Shown here piece after piece: positions 22,646-34,225 of a DNA stretch of 64,000 bases. Made by a program: the position numbers and the translations under genes. The first letter of the stretch is position 1; every line of letters starts with the position of its first letter. Origin of the DNA: Babylonia areolata (taxonomy: Eukaryota; Mollusca; Gastropoda; Neogastropoda; Buccinidae). The stretch is taken from contig NC_134878.1 in NCBI RefSeq assembly GCF_041734735.1, positions 35,495,742-35,559,741 on the forward strand, given 5' to 3'. The notes beneath the pieces are model-generated. The model did no database searches. It saw only the letters and a list, made by a program, of their open reading frames with translations, and was not told the DNA's origin.

Positions 22646-23305
22646 TGTATTTGATGGATTTGTTAAATCATTTTGGACAATTTGCACATGAAAGAGCAGA
22701 TACAGTAAACATTTATTTTGTTAATGTGTTTAAAAAAAAAAAAAAGGTTAACATTGTTTCCAAAAAGCATTTAACTTTTGCACAAAATACTTTTACCCAT
22801 TTGCACAATGCGTGTTTACTCAAAAAAACAAAACAAAACAAAACTATCTATATATTATGGCATTGTTGTTCCTGCGTCCTACCCAATTTGCTGCGTGTGC
22901 GTGCATGCATGTGTATACAGTGATTGTCAGGAGTGTGTGTTTGTTTTTGTGCATGTGCATGCACCTGCGCAAGAAAGAGAATGTGTGTGTGTGCTCATGT
23001 GAGAGTGTGGATGCGAGTTCTGTTTGCTTTGTATCTTTTCATCTTTCTTACCTCTCGTGCCATTATGTTCCAGTCAAGTCCAGAGAGAAGAAGAAATATG
23101 AATACAACTGAATACCACTGCATTTGTAGTAGATACACCCCAAACCTATTTCAGAAAGAAATAAAGAAAAAAAAAGACACAATCTTGAAGTGAAGTTTTT
23201 CTGTTGATGGATCATACAGAAAGTGATGGCGTAATATTAACTTGATGTCATCTGTTTCTGAATTGGAAGAGTGAATGAAGATCTGAACTAGTGGTAGAGG
23301 TGATT

Positions 23306-23341
<36 letters not shown>

Positions 23342-24404
23342 GCTTATCAGTTAACAGAAGGGGGCTATTTGCCAGAGGAAGAAGGAAAGGATGAAGTGAA
23401 ATATCAGTTGAAGATTCCCCCCTTTTTGTGTATTTGTTTCTCTTTTGGTGTTCTTTTGCTAACAATTCTGTGAACATGTTAATTGTTCTTTCTCTGTCTC
23501 TATATCTCTCTCTTTCTCTCTCTCTCCGTGTGTGTGTGTGTGTGTGTGTGTTGACAGGATAATGAAACATATCTGATTGCTTTAAGTCTGTGATGAAGTG
23601 GTGGATTGTCTGAAGAGGTGGTTGATTGATGGAGAAATTAAGTGTTGACGACGCTACTGTTTCTAAAATGTTGACCAGAATAATCAGCATTTGACAGTAA
23701 ATATACCATAATGAATTGTTGTTGTTGTTTTTTTCCTGCATTTCATGAAGTACCAAATCCCCCCTCCCCCAACTACTTTCTAATCAGATTTCCCATATTG
23801 CGTGTGTTTTATTGTCGTTTTATTCTCTGCCTCAACCCTGTTGTCTGTGACTGTATTTCCATTGTACCAACATTGATATACTGTCTTGTATACCACTCAA
23901 GTGTTGTGATACTGCGAACTTACTATGTGGAAATGTATACTGATGATATTTGAATATTTTTTCTATACTTTAACCGAAGTTTTACTTCATATTCCCCAGC
24001 CATTACTTCAACGTCAAATACTTTTATCTTTTTTACACTTGACCTTTTTTTTTTTGTCACCCCATTTTTCCTTTGTGTATAGCGATTTGATGTCAGGCAT
24101 TCAAACATCCACTCAGTGCTTCAAAGTAAAATCCAATATTCAACTGCCCACTTCGTGTTTGTGTGCTTCTTGCTTTAGTGATGTGAAAAGTGTTGAAAAA
24201 GAGAAAAAAAAGATGAAGGCGAGGACTGGAGACTGAGTGGGTGTGTATGAGTACTGTCTGCAAATAGGTGTGGGTATGGGTGTGTGTGAGTGTAGGTGTG
24301 TGTGTGTAGTGTGGGCGTATATAGGGGGCAGTGACGGAGGGAGGGGGGGGGGGGGGGGTTGCGTGTGAGAGAGTGTAACAGACGGAGACTAAGAGTCAAA
24401 GAAA
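22646..24404 (+). other. AT-rich DNA with microsatellites, no gene seen
   Basis: GT repeats at 23310-23336 and 23530-23550, CT repeat at 23505-23526, and a G run near 24341-24358. No coding signal found. Confidence 0.45.
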
Positions 24405-25303
24405 TTAAGTTTGAACATGGAACCAGCCGCCGTGGCGAAGGGGTTAGCGTCGCGGACTGACGGCCGGGAGGACGCGGGTTCAAATCTCAGCGGAGGTGGG
24501 TTTTTCGGCCCATGGCCGGCTCCTACCCAGAGTTGAGTGTGCTGTGGGCATAAATGGGGAGACTGGTACCACACAGTCAAGTGTCATCCACTTCAAGGAT
24601 GCGTCTTTGGGTGTGTTGCTCTAATTACCTGACCAACACTACAAGTGTCTGTATCTCTCGGGCCTGGTTAACGCCGGGATATCATTATGACAGGAAGCGT
24701 AGAGTACAGCCTTGTCACGCAGTCCCAAACCAAAATGGACCTCCATAGCAACATCGTCATCGTCATCCACCTCCTCCATCATCATCAATAGTAAACAAAA
24801 CGGTCTCAAAGTCTGTGGCCTTTCATGCCCTGCTCTCACGGTGACCTCAGTTTCGATACCCCTCCACTTCTGTGCTTGGGGTGAGTTCCGTCAATGTCTT
24901 CAGTGTCGGCAGATTCGTTGGGGGCCGTTGTTTGAGGGACGTGGTGGCGGTCTCCACTCTGGGGGGGGGGGGGGGGGGGGGACGCTCACTCAGTCTGGCT
25001 CCGCGACTAAGCCATTATTGTCGTTAGTAGGGGGCTTAGTAGGTGGTGTCCTAAGTACGTTGAATCAGAACAGGCACCAATGAACATTACCGAAGTGACT
25101 CAACAGCAGTGCAGGGTCTCCTCTGGTGTGTGGCCTCCTGGCGACCTAACATCGATGGTTCCCTGCGAACTGCCGACGCTGGAACTGTGACGGACGAACC
25201 CGGGTGTGGCCGTGTATGGGGGAATCCAAATGAGCGGCATGGGAGCAATGCCATTGAAACGGTACAGATGATGGGGCAGCAAAAAAAAAAAAAAAAAAAA
25301 AAA
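24405..25303 (+). mobile_element. Large tRNA-headed retroposon (about 0.9 kb) with poly-A tail
   Basis: A tRNA-like head (GGCGAAGGGGTTAGCG; GGGTTCAAATCTCAGC) starts the element. A long non-coding body continues to GATGGGGCAG followed by about 23 A's at 25280-25302. The 3' half (from 24840) recurs at 33764-34220 as a 5'-truncated copy flanked by a 16-bp duplication, which defines the 3' end. An expanded G run at 24961-24980 replaces GGGAGA in the other copy. The length is unusual for a SINE; the head and body could be two adjacent elements. Confidence 0.6.
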
Positions 25304-25759
25304 GTTCGAACATGCAGAATGAGAGCAGATCATCGCATGGGAAAGTGTCTAAACTGAAGTGATCTGAGTGTGTCACCGTGTGTGTGAAAAATGAGAGCAG
25401 ATCTCTGTGTGTTGCGTGCGTCTGTGTCATTCTCGTTCCGGGTCTGTGTATCAACCATGGCTGTGAATGCACTTGGAAACAAACAGTTTGAATTTGGGTG
25501 TTGAGACACAAGAGTATTCTTGTTCCACATTCATGCAAATCAGCAAAACAACAGCCATATTCAAGAAAATGCATTTTACTGACATGACAAAAACTCGTGC
25601 ATATACATAATACACTTTTCAGACATGGCGCAAAATTTTGTGCATCAAATCCACTCACACACACAAATATTATTGGGATGACAGTGAGATGGTTGACAAA
25701 TAGGGTACACGGTCAGGAGTGGGATCTGGAAGGCTGGAGGAAGATCACAGAAAACATAT
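25304..25759 (+). other. Unassigned DNA, no gene seen
   Basis: No repeat partner in the window and no exon-like segment recognised. Confidence 0.35.
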
Positions 25760-25970
25760 TTTTATATGCAAGCAGAAGATCAAATACGCACGTTAAAGAT
25801 CCTGTAATCCATGTCAGCGTTCGGTGGGTTATGGAAAAAAGAACATACCCAGCATGCACACCCCCGAAAACGGAGTATGGCTGCCTACATGGCGGGGTAA
25901 AAACGGTCATACACGTAAAAGCCCACTTGTGTACATACGAGTGAACGCAGAAGAAGAAGAAGAAGAAGGT
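25760..25970 (+). mobile_element. SINE fragment ending in GAA repeats
   Basis: Shares about 200 bases with the reverse-oriented copy at 40083-40397 (GATCAAATACG; TTCGGTGGGTTATGG; CATGGCGGGGTAAAAAC). Ends in an AGA/GAA tail. 5'-truncated. Confidence 0.7.
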
Positions 25971-26099
25971 CTTGCCGCAGATCGCCTGCTCCATCTCCCC
26001 ACAAAATGTTGAAGCGGTTGATTGAAAGAAGAAAGGAATGTTAACATTTTCACCGAAAGTAACACACTGTAAAAATAACAGCAAGAGTTAGACAAGCCG

Positions 26100-26320
26100 T
26101 CGAAAGTTTTGTTTGGTTTGGGGTTGTTTTTTGTTTATCTATTATTTATTCCCCTTTTTTTTTCTTTTTTTTCTTCTTTTTCTCAAGGCCTGACTAGGCG
26201 CGTTGGGTTACGCTGCTGGTCAGGCATCTGCTTGGCAGATGTGGTGTAGCGTATATGGTTTTGTCCGAACGCAGTGACACCTCCTTGAGCTACTGAAACT
26301 GAAACTGAAACTTTTTTTGT
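26100..26320 (+). mobile_element. Hairpin-tailed SINE, 3' part
   Basis: A T-rich stretch, then CAAGGCCTGACTAGGCGCGT, the hairpin module (26200-26278) and a GAAACT tail (26294-26312). Best-preserved plus-strand copy of the module. Confidence 0.75.
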
Positions 26321-27312
26321 TTGTTTGTTGTTGTTGTTGTTTAAACAAAACAAAAACAAACTGCCAAGTACGAACAACGAAAGAGTGCACGTGACAGAGA
26401 GTGTGAGTTGAGTTCATTGCTGCAGCAGAACCTGTTTGTGGAAATCCAACCGTTTTCAACAAGTTCAGAATACACATATTCAAAAGAAAACAGTTTGCTG
26501 TCCTTTCCGTGGACCAAAATACAGCTAGGTGAGTCAGTTACCATTGTCAATTATGGTCATCGTCAACATGGTCATAAATGCATAATTATTATTAGTCAGT
26601 AGTATAAGGTGTTTATTAAAAAATATATCACTGATCATATCATCATTGAACAAGTGCATGCAGCACATTGGGGCATGATTTATGAAGATATTCTGTACTT
26701 AGTTCAGAAAAGAAAACCACGTTGATGTGGCCACGTAACAAGATACGATGGCGCGGGGGGTGGAGGAATCCTCAGAGGAACTGTGGAGCAGGGAGGGAAA
26801 CGAAGAGGAAAAAAATAACAAACGAAGAAAAAAAAAACCGGACAACATTGCAGAATGGACTGAAAGATCGTTAGGCTTTGACACAAAACCGACATACCTG
26901 GGGGAATCTGGTGAACTGTTCTGTGCGACGCCTCAATGACTTCACACACACACACACACACACACTAGTGCGTGCGCCTATAAAACAAAATGTACACATG
27001 TAACTACGTGTGCGCAGTTACAGTCACAAGGGAGGGGGGTGTAGTCCACTCCTTCATTGTTGACTGTGGTGATACTAAACTCTCTTCTCTCAGTGACTGG
27101 TCAATCTAATCACACGACTTATTCCGACACTCCATCTTAAAATCATTGTGAAACAACGTGACTTCATTCCATACCCCTCTTCTCGAGTCATCCCTGTCAG
27201 GGAATCCACAACTGACAAGGCGTGTGTGTGTGTGTGTGTGTGTGTCTGTCTGTCTGTGTTCAAGGGAACAACAATAAACACCGCAGTCTGACGACCATCC
27301 ATCATAATCATC
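26321..27312 (+). promoter_or_regulatory. Region upstream of Mos (promoter/5' UTR presumed)
   Basis: Holds a CA repeat (26943-26965) and a GT repeat (27222-27245) close to the Mos start codon. No TATA box or other core element could be assigned with confidence. The transcription start is unknown. Confidence 0.3.
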
Positions 27313-27581
27313 ATGGTCAGTGACACCCTCCTTCAGTACAGCCCATCCTCCCACGGCCGCTACATAGGCTCGCCCATCTCCAGACTGGGAACACCTGTTC
27401 GCTGTGGACGAGTCCATCGGGATGAGGTGATCCTGGGTAGTCTTCTCGGCACAGGAGGGTTCGGGTCAGTGTACGTGGCCAGCATTCGGGGACGGACAGT
27501 GGCGGTGAAGACCTACCACAAACGGTGCGCCAACCCAAGGGCCGTGCGACAGTCGTACAGCAACGAGCTTCTGGCGTACAG
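27313..27581 (+). CDS. mos: Mos exon 1
   Basis: N-terminus, P-loop, catalytic Lys and alpha-C helix. Donor ACAG|GTAACG, ending in phase 2 (AG of an Arg codon). The donor side shows no tandem repeat, unlike exons 2 and 3. Confidence 0.9.
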
Positions 27582-30500
27582 GTAACGAAATATTTTCCTT
27601 TTTTAGTTCGCTATTTTGAATTGCAGTTTTCGTGTTCATGGTTTGGGTCATTTCCCATCGTTTTAATGAGCCTAACTCTTTCTATATGGATGGGTTACAT
27701 GATACATGTTATTTCTCAGATGCCTACATTGCAGAACGCACGAACATTTTCGTTTGAATATGTCCCAGAAATTATTATACTAATTATAGGAACCCAATGA
27801 ACCAGTTGTTTTCAGTGTTTGGAGGAAGATATATTTTTCTTACCTTCCGCTCCTCAGTCCGGTACCAGTTTGACCCCAAATTCATCATTTAGTGCCGACT
27901 GACTGATAACGCTGCAAGTTGGTTTCATTCAACTTTCAAATTATATGTGCTTTTTGGGGGGAGCTGGTATTCTAAATAATATTACCCTCGATATGTTTAT
28001 GTATTTTTTAAATGCTGTAATTAAGACTAATTCAGGAAAGAAAGGCTGCGAAAGGATATTCAGTTCCCTCAGTGTTGCATGCAGCATCATTCTCAATTTT
28101 ATCGTGTTTTTGGAATTGAGTTAACTGACCAGCTCCGCGTGGAGATTTTGGCTTCCTTTTGTAGTTTGTATGTTTTTCAGTGAGTCACGATCGAGTAGCA
28201 TGTCTCAACACATCTTCATTGCATGTGTAATTCTGTTTTCAGAAAAAAACCCAGAAAAAATAGACACGGACAGAATAAATTTTTCTGTTTTTCTGTCTGT
28301 CTGTTGTTGTTAGGTTTTTTTATTCGTCCATCTACCCATCTATCTATCTGTATGTATCTGTTTGGTCAGGTCAGGTCATTAGATCTGCTACTGGTAACCT
28401 GTAATCCAGTACAACCTGTTCAGGGTCGGGTTGCCGGCGACTAAACCGGCACTCCCACCGCTCCCTTCCGGGACTGGTGAGGCGGGTGGCTAGACACCCT
28501 TATGAAGATCCATAAAAGGGCGTTGGCTCAGGAGAGCCACCAACGGCCATCTAGCTCCACTGTGCTGTGGGCATGCCACACGCAGTTGGCCCCCAGGGTG
28601 TGTCTACCCATGCATGCGAAGTCTAGATCCGGCAGAATCTGCGGAAGAAACCTATCGGTTCAACGGAGAGGAAGGCGGTTACAGCAACGCACTGTGGAGT
28701 GCAGAGAGCAAGATGAGACACCGAAAGGATATCTTGGTCATCCACTGCATCCGTGCTCATCCTCCAGTCGTCTCGACTTAGTCTTGCCACTGGAAATTGG
28801 TGGACCCGGACGAGAGAGTGAGGTCGACGTTGCGCAACTCCTCTTCACTTTAAACAAACTCATCGCGCAAGTCATCAGTCATCCAAAATGACCTTTCATC
28901 CTTCATCATTTCATCACCCCCAAGTCCTGTGGCGACAGGCGAGCGACGAAACGACAGGTGTGGGTACACTGGCAGTCGCAGTCACAGACCTGCACGCAGG
29001 CGGCTCAGGCCATAGGGTCGTTCTTCGTCGACAGGAGCAGCGATGGAGCTCGGCAGCCGTCTGAGCGTCTGAGCAGCCCTCTTTAGGAATGCACTGCTCA
29101 CCTCCCTGGCATCAGGAAGGGGCTAGAAAAGGTGCCCTAAAAATTGCCTGCTCCATATCACCCTGGCCAGCATACCGTGGCTGGCGGGGACCCTACATCA
29201 GCGGTCGAAACAACAAGAAAGAAAAGAAAAAAACAAGGATCGTTCCTCTCACCATTGGTGCTTGGAACATAAGGACTCTCCTGGACAGAGATAACGCGGA
29301 CAGACCCCAAAGGAGAACGGCACTAGTTGCATCCGAACTTGCCAGATACAACATTGACATCGCAGCCTTGAGTGAGACTCGGCTTGCAGGTGAAGGCGAG
29401 CTCTGTGAACGGGGATCTGGTTACACCTTCTTCTGGAGTGGACGAGGAAGCGAAGAGCGACGTGAGGCTGGCGTTGGTTTTGCAGTAAAAACAGCACTTG
29501 TCAGCAAGCTAGCTGGAATCCCAAAGGGAGTCAACGATAGGCTTATGACCATGAAACTCCTACTGGCATCTGGCCAGAAGCACCTCACCATTGTCAGTGC
29601 CTACACCCCAACCATGACCAACCCGGATGAAGTGAAGGCGAAGTTCTACGAGGACCTTCACTCTGTCATTGCTGCTATCCCTAAAGCAGACAAGCTCATC
29701 ATTCTTGGGGACTTCAATGCCAGAGTTGGCCCTGACTACATCTCCTGGGATGGAGTGATTGGAAAGCACGGTGTGGGCCACTGCAACCCAAATGGATTGC
29801 TTTTGCTTCAGACCTGTGCAGAGCACGAACTGCTGATAACCAACAGTTTTCTGCCTCCCTACCCGTAACAGGACGTCATGGATGCACCCTCGCTCAAAGC
29901 ATTGGCATCTCATCGATTATGTCATCGTCAGGAAAAGGGATAGGCAAGATGTACGTGTAACAAAGACCATGTGCAGCGCCGAGTGTTGGACAGACCATCG
30001 CCTTGTAGTCTCGAAGCTGAATATTCGAATCCAGCCCAAGAGACGCCCCCAAGGCCAGAAGGCTCCAAAACGGCTCAACGTCGCTAAGCTGAAAAATATC
30101 ACCATCAAACAGTCTTTTGTGGAGCTGCTGGAAGATCGTCTGGAATCCGCCTCTCTGGACAACCAGAATGTGGAGTCTGACTGGAGGACCCTGCGTGAGC
30201 TGATCTATAGTACAGCTTCAGAGACCCTGGGACCCATGTCCAGAAAGCACAAAGACTGGTTTGATGAAAACTGTGATGAAATCAAGCAGCTTCTGGATGA
30301 GAAACGCCGTCTGCATCAAGCCTACCTGAGCAACCCAAAGTCCACATCAAAAAAGGATGTGTACGATGCCATCCGCAGGACTGTTCAGCAAAAGTTACAC
30401 CAGATGCAGGATAAGTGGCTGAGTGACAAAGCTGATGAGATCCAGGGATATGCTGACAGGCACGATATGAAGAGGTTCTATGATGCCTTAAAAGAAGTCT

Positions 30501-33500
30501 ACGGCCCCACATCCTCAGGATCATCCCCCCTCCTCAGTGCAGATGGGAATACCTTGATCACCGAGAAGGAGAAAATTCTCGAATGCTGGGCTGAGCACTT
30601 CAACAGTGTCTTAAATCGCCCTTCCTCCATAAATGATCAAGCCATAGACCGTCTCCCACAAGTCCCCATCAACGAAGCACTGGACGATCCGCCAACACCT
30701 CTTGAGACCCAGAAAGCAATACGTCTGCTATCCAGTGGCAAAGCACCTGGCTCAGACTCCATACCAGCAGAGGTCTACAAGGATGGAGGCACTGTGCTGA
30801 CTGAAAAGCTCCATCAGCTGTACTCACTCATGTGGAAAGAAGAGACGATCCCCCAGGATTTCAAAGATGCATCTATCATTCACTTGTACAAGCGAAAGGG
30901 GAACCGGCAAGCCTGTGATAACCATCGGGGCATTTCCTTGCTCTCCATCGCAGGCAAGATACTTGCCAGGATCCTACCAAACCGCCTCACAGCACACCTT
31001 GACCAAGGTCATTTGCCTGAGAGCCAGTGTGGATTCCGGAAAGAGCGCGGAACCACCGACATGGTGTTTGCTGCAAGGCAGCTGCAAGAGAAATGTCAGG
31101 AGCAAAATGCTGATCTGTTCTCCACCTATGTCGACCTCACTAAGGCCTTCAACACCGTGAGTAGAGAGGGACTGTGGAAGATCATGGCCAAGTACGGATG
31201 CCCTCGGAAATTTATTTCCTTGGTCAGCCAATTCCATGAAGGCATGCAGGCTCAAGTCCAGGACAAAGGCGAAACATCTGCTCCTTTTGCTGTCACAAAT
31301 GGTGTCAAGCAAGGCTGCGTCCTGGCTCCAACGCTGTTCAGCCTCATGTTCTCTGCAATGCTTACTGATGCCTTCAGAGATGGCGATGTTGGAATCGGCC
31401 TAAAGTACCGAACAGATGGTAAGTTGTTTAACCTCAGAAGGCTTCAAGCAAAAACGAAGGTCATGACCGACATCATCAGAGACTTTTTGTTTGCTGATGA
31501 TTGTGCCCTCAACGCTGGATCTGAAGCTGACATGCAACTCAGCGTTGACAAGTTTGCCACTGCCAGCAGGAACTTCGGCCTTACCATCAGCACGAGGAAA
31601 ACTGAAGTTCTCCATCAGCCAGCCCCAGGGAAACCCTACGTTGAGCCCAACATCACAGTCAACGGTCAGAGACTCAGTGCGGTGGAGCGGTTCACATACC
31701 TTGGCAGCACACTGTCACGAAATGCGACCATCGACGATGAAGTGAACGTCAGGATTGCAAGAGCAAGCGCAACTTTTGGTAGACTCAGTGCAAATGTCTG
31801 GAACAGAAGAGGCATTAGTCTTGAGACCAAGCTAAAGGTCTACAGAGCAGTAGTTCTCCCCACACTACTGTACGCCTGCGAAACTTGGACAGTGTACCAA
31901 CGACATGCCAAGAAGCTGAACCACTTCCACACAACATGCCTCAGGAAGCTACTGAACATCAAGTGGCAAGACAAGACCCCAGACACAGAGGTGCTCGCAA
32001 AAGCCACCCTTCCCAGCATCTTCACCATCCTGATGCAGTCCCAGCTTCGCTGGGCTGGACACGTGGCGCGCATGCCAGACCATCGGCTGCCCAAAAGTCT
32101 CTTCTATGGCGAGCTGCAACAAGGGAAGAGATCACACGGAGGTCAGAAGAAGCGCTTCAGAGATACTCTGAAAGTCTCTCTTAAAGCGTTTGATATCAAC
32201 CCTGACTCCTGGGAGGAATCTGCAGTGGACCGTGACAAATGGCGTGCTGCTGTGCACAAAGGCGCCAAGTTGTGCGAGGCCAACATGACTGCTGCAGCTG
32301 TTCAGAAGAGGCAGGCCAGAAAGTCACGGGCAAACAAGCTCCCTGACGATGGTATGCCTGTCTTTGTCTGCCCCAACTGTCAGCGAACATTTCGTGCGCA
32401 GATTGGACTATTCAGCCATCTGCGCATTCACGGATAGATTCATGAGCATCCTCCCACCCACCCCACCACCACCCTCCCCCCATCCCCCAGCTGGATGACA
32501 ACGATGGTCATCATCGATCTCGATGGACACACACCAATTCTGTTTTCTGAAGGCTTAGTGAAGTTTTATTCATAATCTATGTTTTTTGGTGTGTTTTTTT
32601 TGTGTGGTTTTTTTGGGGTTTTTTCTCTCTCTCTCTCCCTCTCTTTGCAATAGAAATTTCATAAGTTTGAATTTCTCCTTTTTTTCTGTTTGCAAAGTGT
32701 AAAGTTTGAAAAGATTTCCTTTCTGTCCTCCACCCCCAAACGTTTTCCCCTCACATGCTTTTCTTCAAAGACATTCAGCATCTATAGCCAATATCAAGCC
32801 CTAAAATGTCAATGTTGCACACACATCTGATACTTGCAGGCTTGAAGGATGAAGTTAATTATCAGTGTTGCACATATGTCTGATACTAGCAGGTTTGAAC
32901 AATGAAGTTTAATGGCTTGAAGGATGAAGTTAATTATCAGTGTTGCACATATGTCTGATACTAGCAGGTTTGAACAATGAAGTTTAATGGCTTGAAGGAT
33001 GAAGTTAATTATCAGTGTTGCATGTGTCTGATACAAGCAGGTTTGAACAATGAAGTTTAATGGCTTATCTGTCTTGCACACACGTCTGATACTTGCAGGA
33101 CAGGCCTGAAGCATAGCAATGTGGTCAGCATTCTGGGCGCCACAACCCTGCATGGCTTTGAGGACGGGGCCTGGATCTTCATGGACTATGTGGGGCCCAA
33201 CACACTGCAGTCCCTCCTCAATGACCACCAGCAGGAACTGGACTGCACCACACGACTGAGGTACAGATAGACAGACAGCTGGACTGCACCACACAACTGA
33301 GATACAGACAGACAACATGACTGCACGGCATGACTGAAATACAGGGTAGGAGGTGTTACTGCGTTTGGACAAATCCATATACGCCACACCACATCTGCTA
33401 GGCAGATGCCTGACAGCAGCATAACCCAATGCACTTGTCAGGCCTTGAGTGCATGCTTGTATATTTGTGTTCCTGTTGGAGTGGATTTCTTTTTACATAA

Positions 33501-34186
33501 TTTTTTCCAGAGGACAACACTTTCGTTGCAATGGGTTCTTTTTCAATGTGCCAAGTACCCTCCCCTCATGTAACTTTGAGTTGAAAAAACAGATTGCAGA
33601 CCACAGCTACTACACGAATGCTAACACAGACAGACATACGGATGGACGGACAACACTTTCGTTGCAATGGGTTCTTTTTCAGTGTGCCAAGTACCTCAGT
33701 TTATCGTCTCATCCGAAAGACTAGATGCTCAATTTCATTTTCCAGTCAAACTTGTGAGAAAGGCATGGTGACCTCAGTTTCGATACCCCTCCACTTCCGT
33801 GCTTGGGGTGAGTCCTGTCAATGTCGGCAGTGTCGGCAGATTCATGGGCGGCTGTTTGAGGGACGTGGTGGCGGTCTCCACTCTGGGAGAGACGCTCACT
33901 CAGTCTGGCTCGGCGACTAAGCCATTATTGTCGTTAGTAGGGGGCTTAGTAGGTGGTGTCCTAAGTACGTTAAAACAGAACAGGCACCACTGAACACCAC
34001 CGAAGTGACTCAGCAGCAGTGCAGGGTCTCCTCTGGTGTGTGGCCTCCAGGCGACCTAACATCGATGGTTCCCTGTGGACTGCCGACGCTGGAACTGCGA
34101 CGGACGAACCCGGGTGTGGCCGTGTATGGGGGAATCTAAATGAGCGGCGTGGGAGTAATGCCACTGAAACGGCGCAGATGATGGGG

Positions 34187-34225
<39 letters not shown>

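Larger units (their letters stand above)
28365..32540 (+). mobile_element. Nearly whole APE-type LINE in Mos intron 1
   Basis: Sense-oriented with respect to Mos. A 5' region (28365-29090) leads to an endonuclease (IGAWNIRTLL, LSETRL, IILGDFNARVG) and, after one frame change near 29865 (an extra C in a CCC run), an 851-codon frame. That frame holds RT (GKAPGSDSIPAEVYK; RGISLLSIAGKILARIL; VDLTKAFN; NGVKQGCVLAPTLFS; FLFADDCALN) and a C-terminal C2H2 finger (CPNCQRTFRAQIGLFSHLRI). The 3' end is near the GATCTCGATGGACACACA motif at about 32515-32535. I saw no RNase H domain. The clade is uncertain; only one break separates it from intactness as assembled. Confidence 0.85.

Noticed and set aside
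29882-32437. Host 'craniofacial development protein 2-like' or zinc-finger gene
   Set aside because: RT catalytic FADD motif, endonuclease remnant and LINE-style C-terminal finger show it is a retrotransposon gene inside Mos intron 1.
33261-33350. Coding continuation of Mos exon 2 past GTACAG
   Set aside because: A stop codon follows within a few codons, and the kinase continues in phase from 38400.
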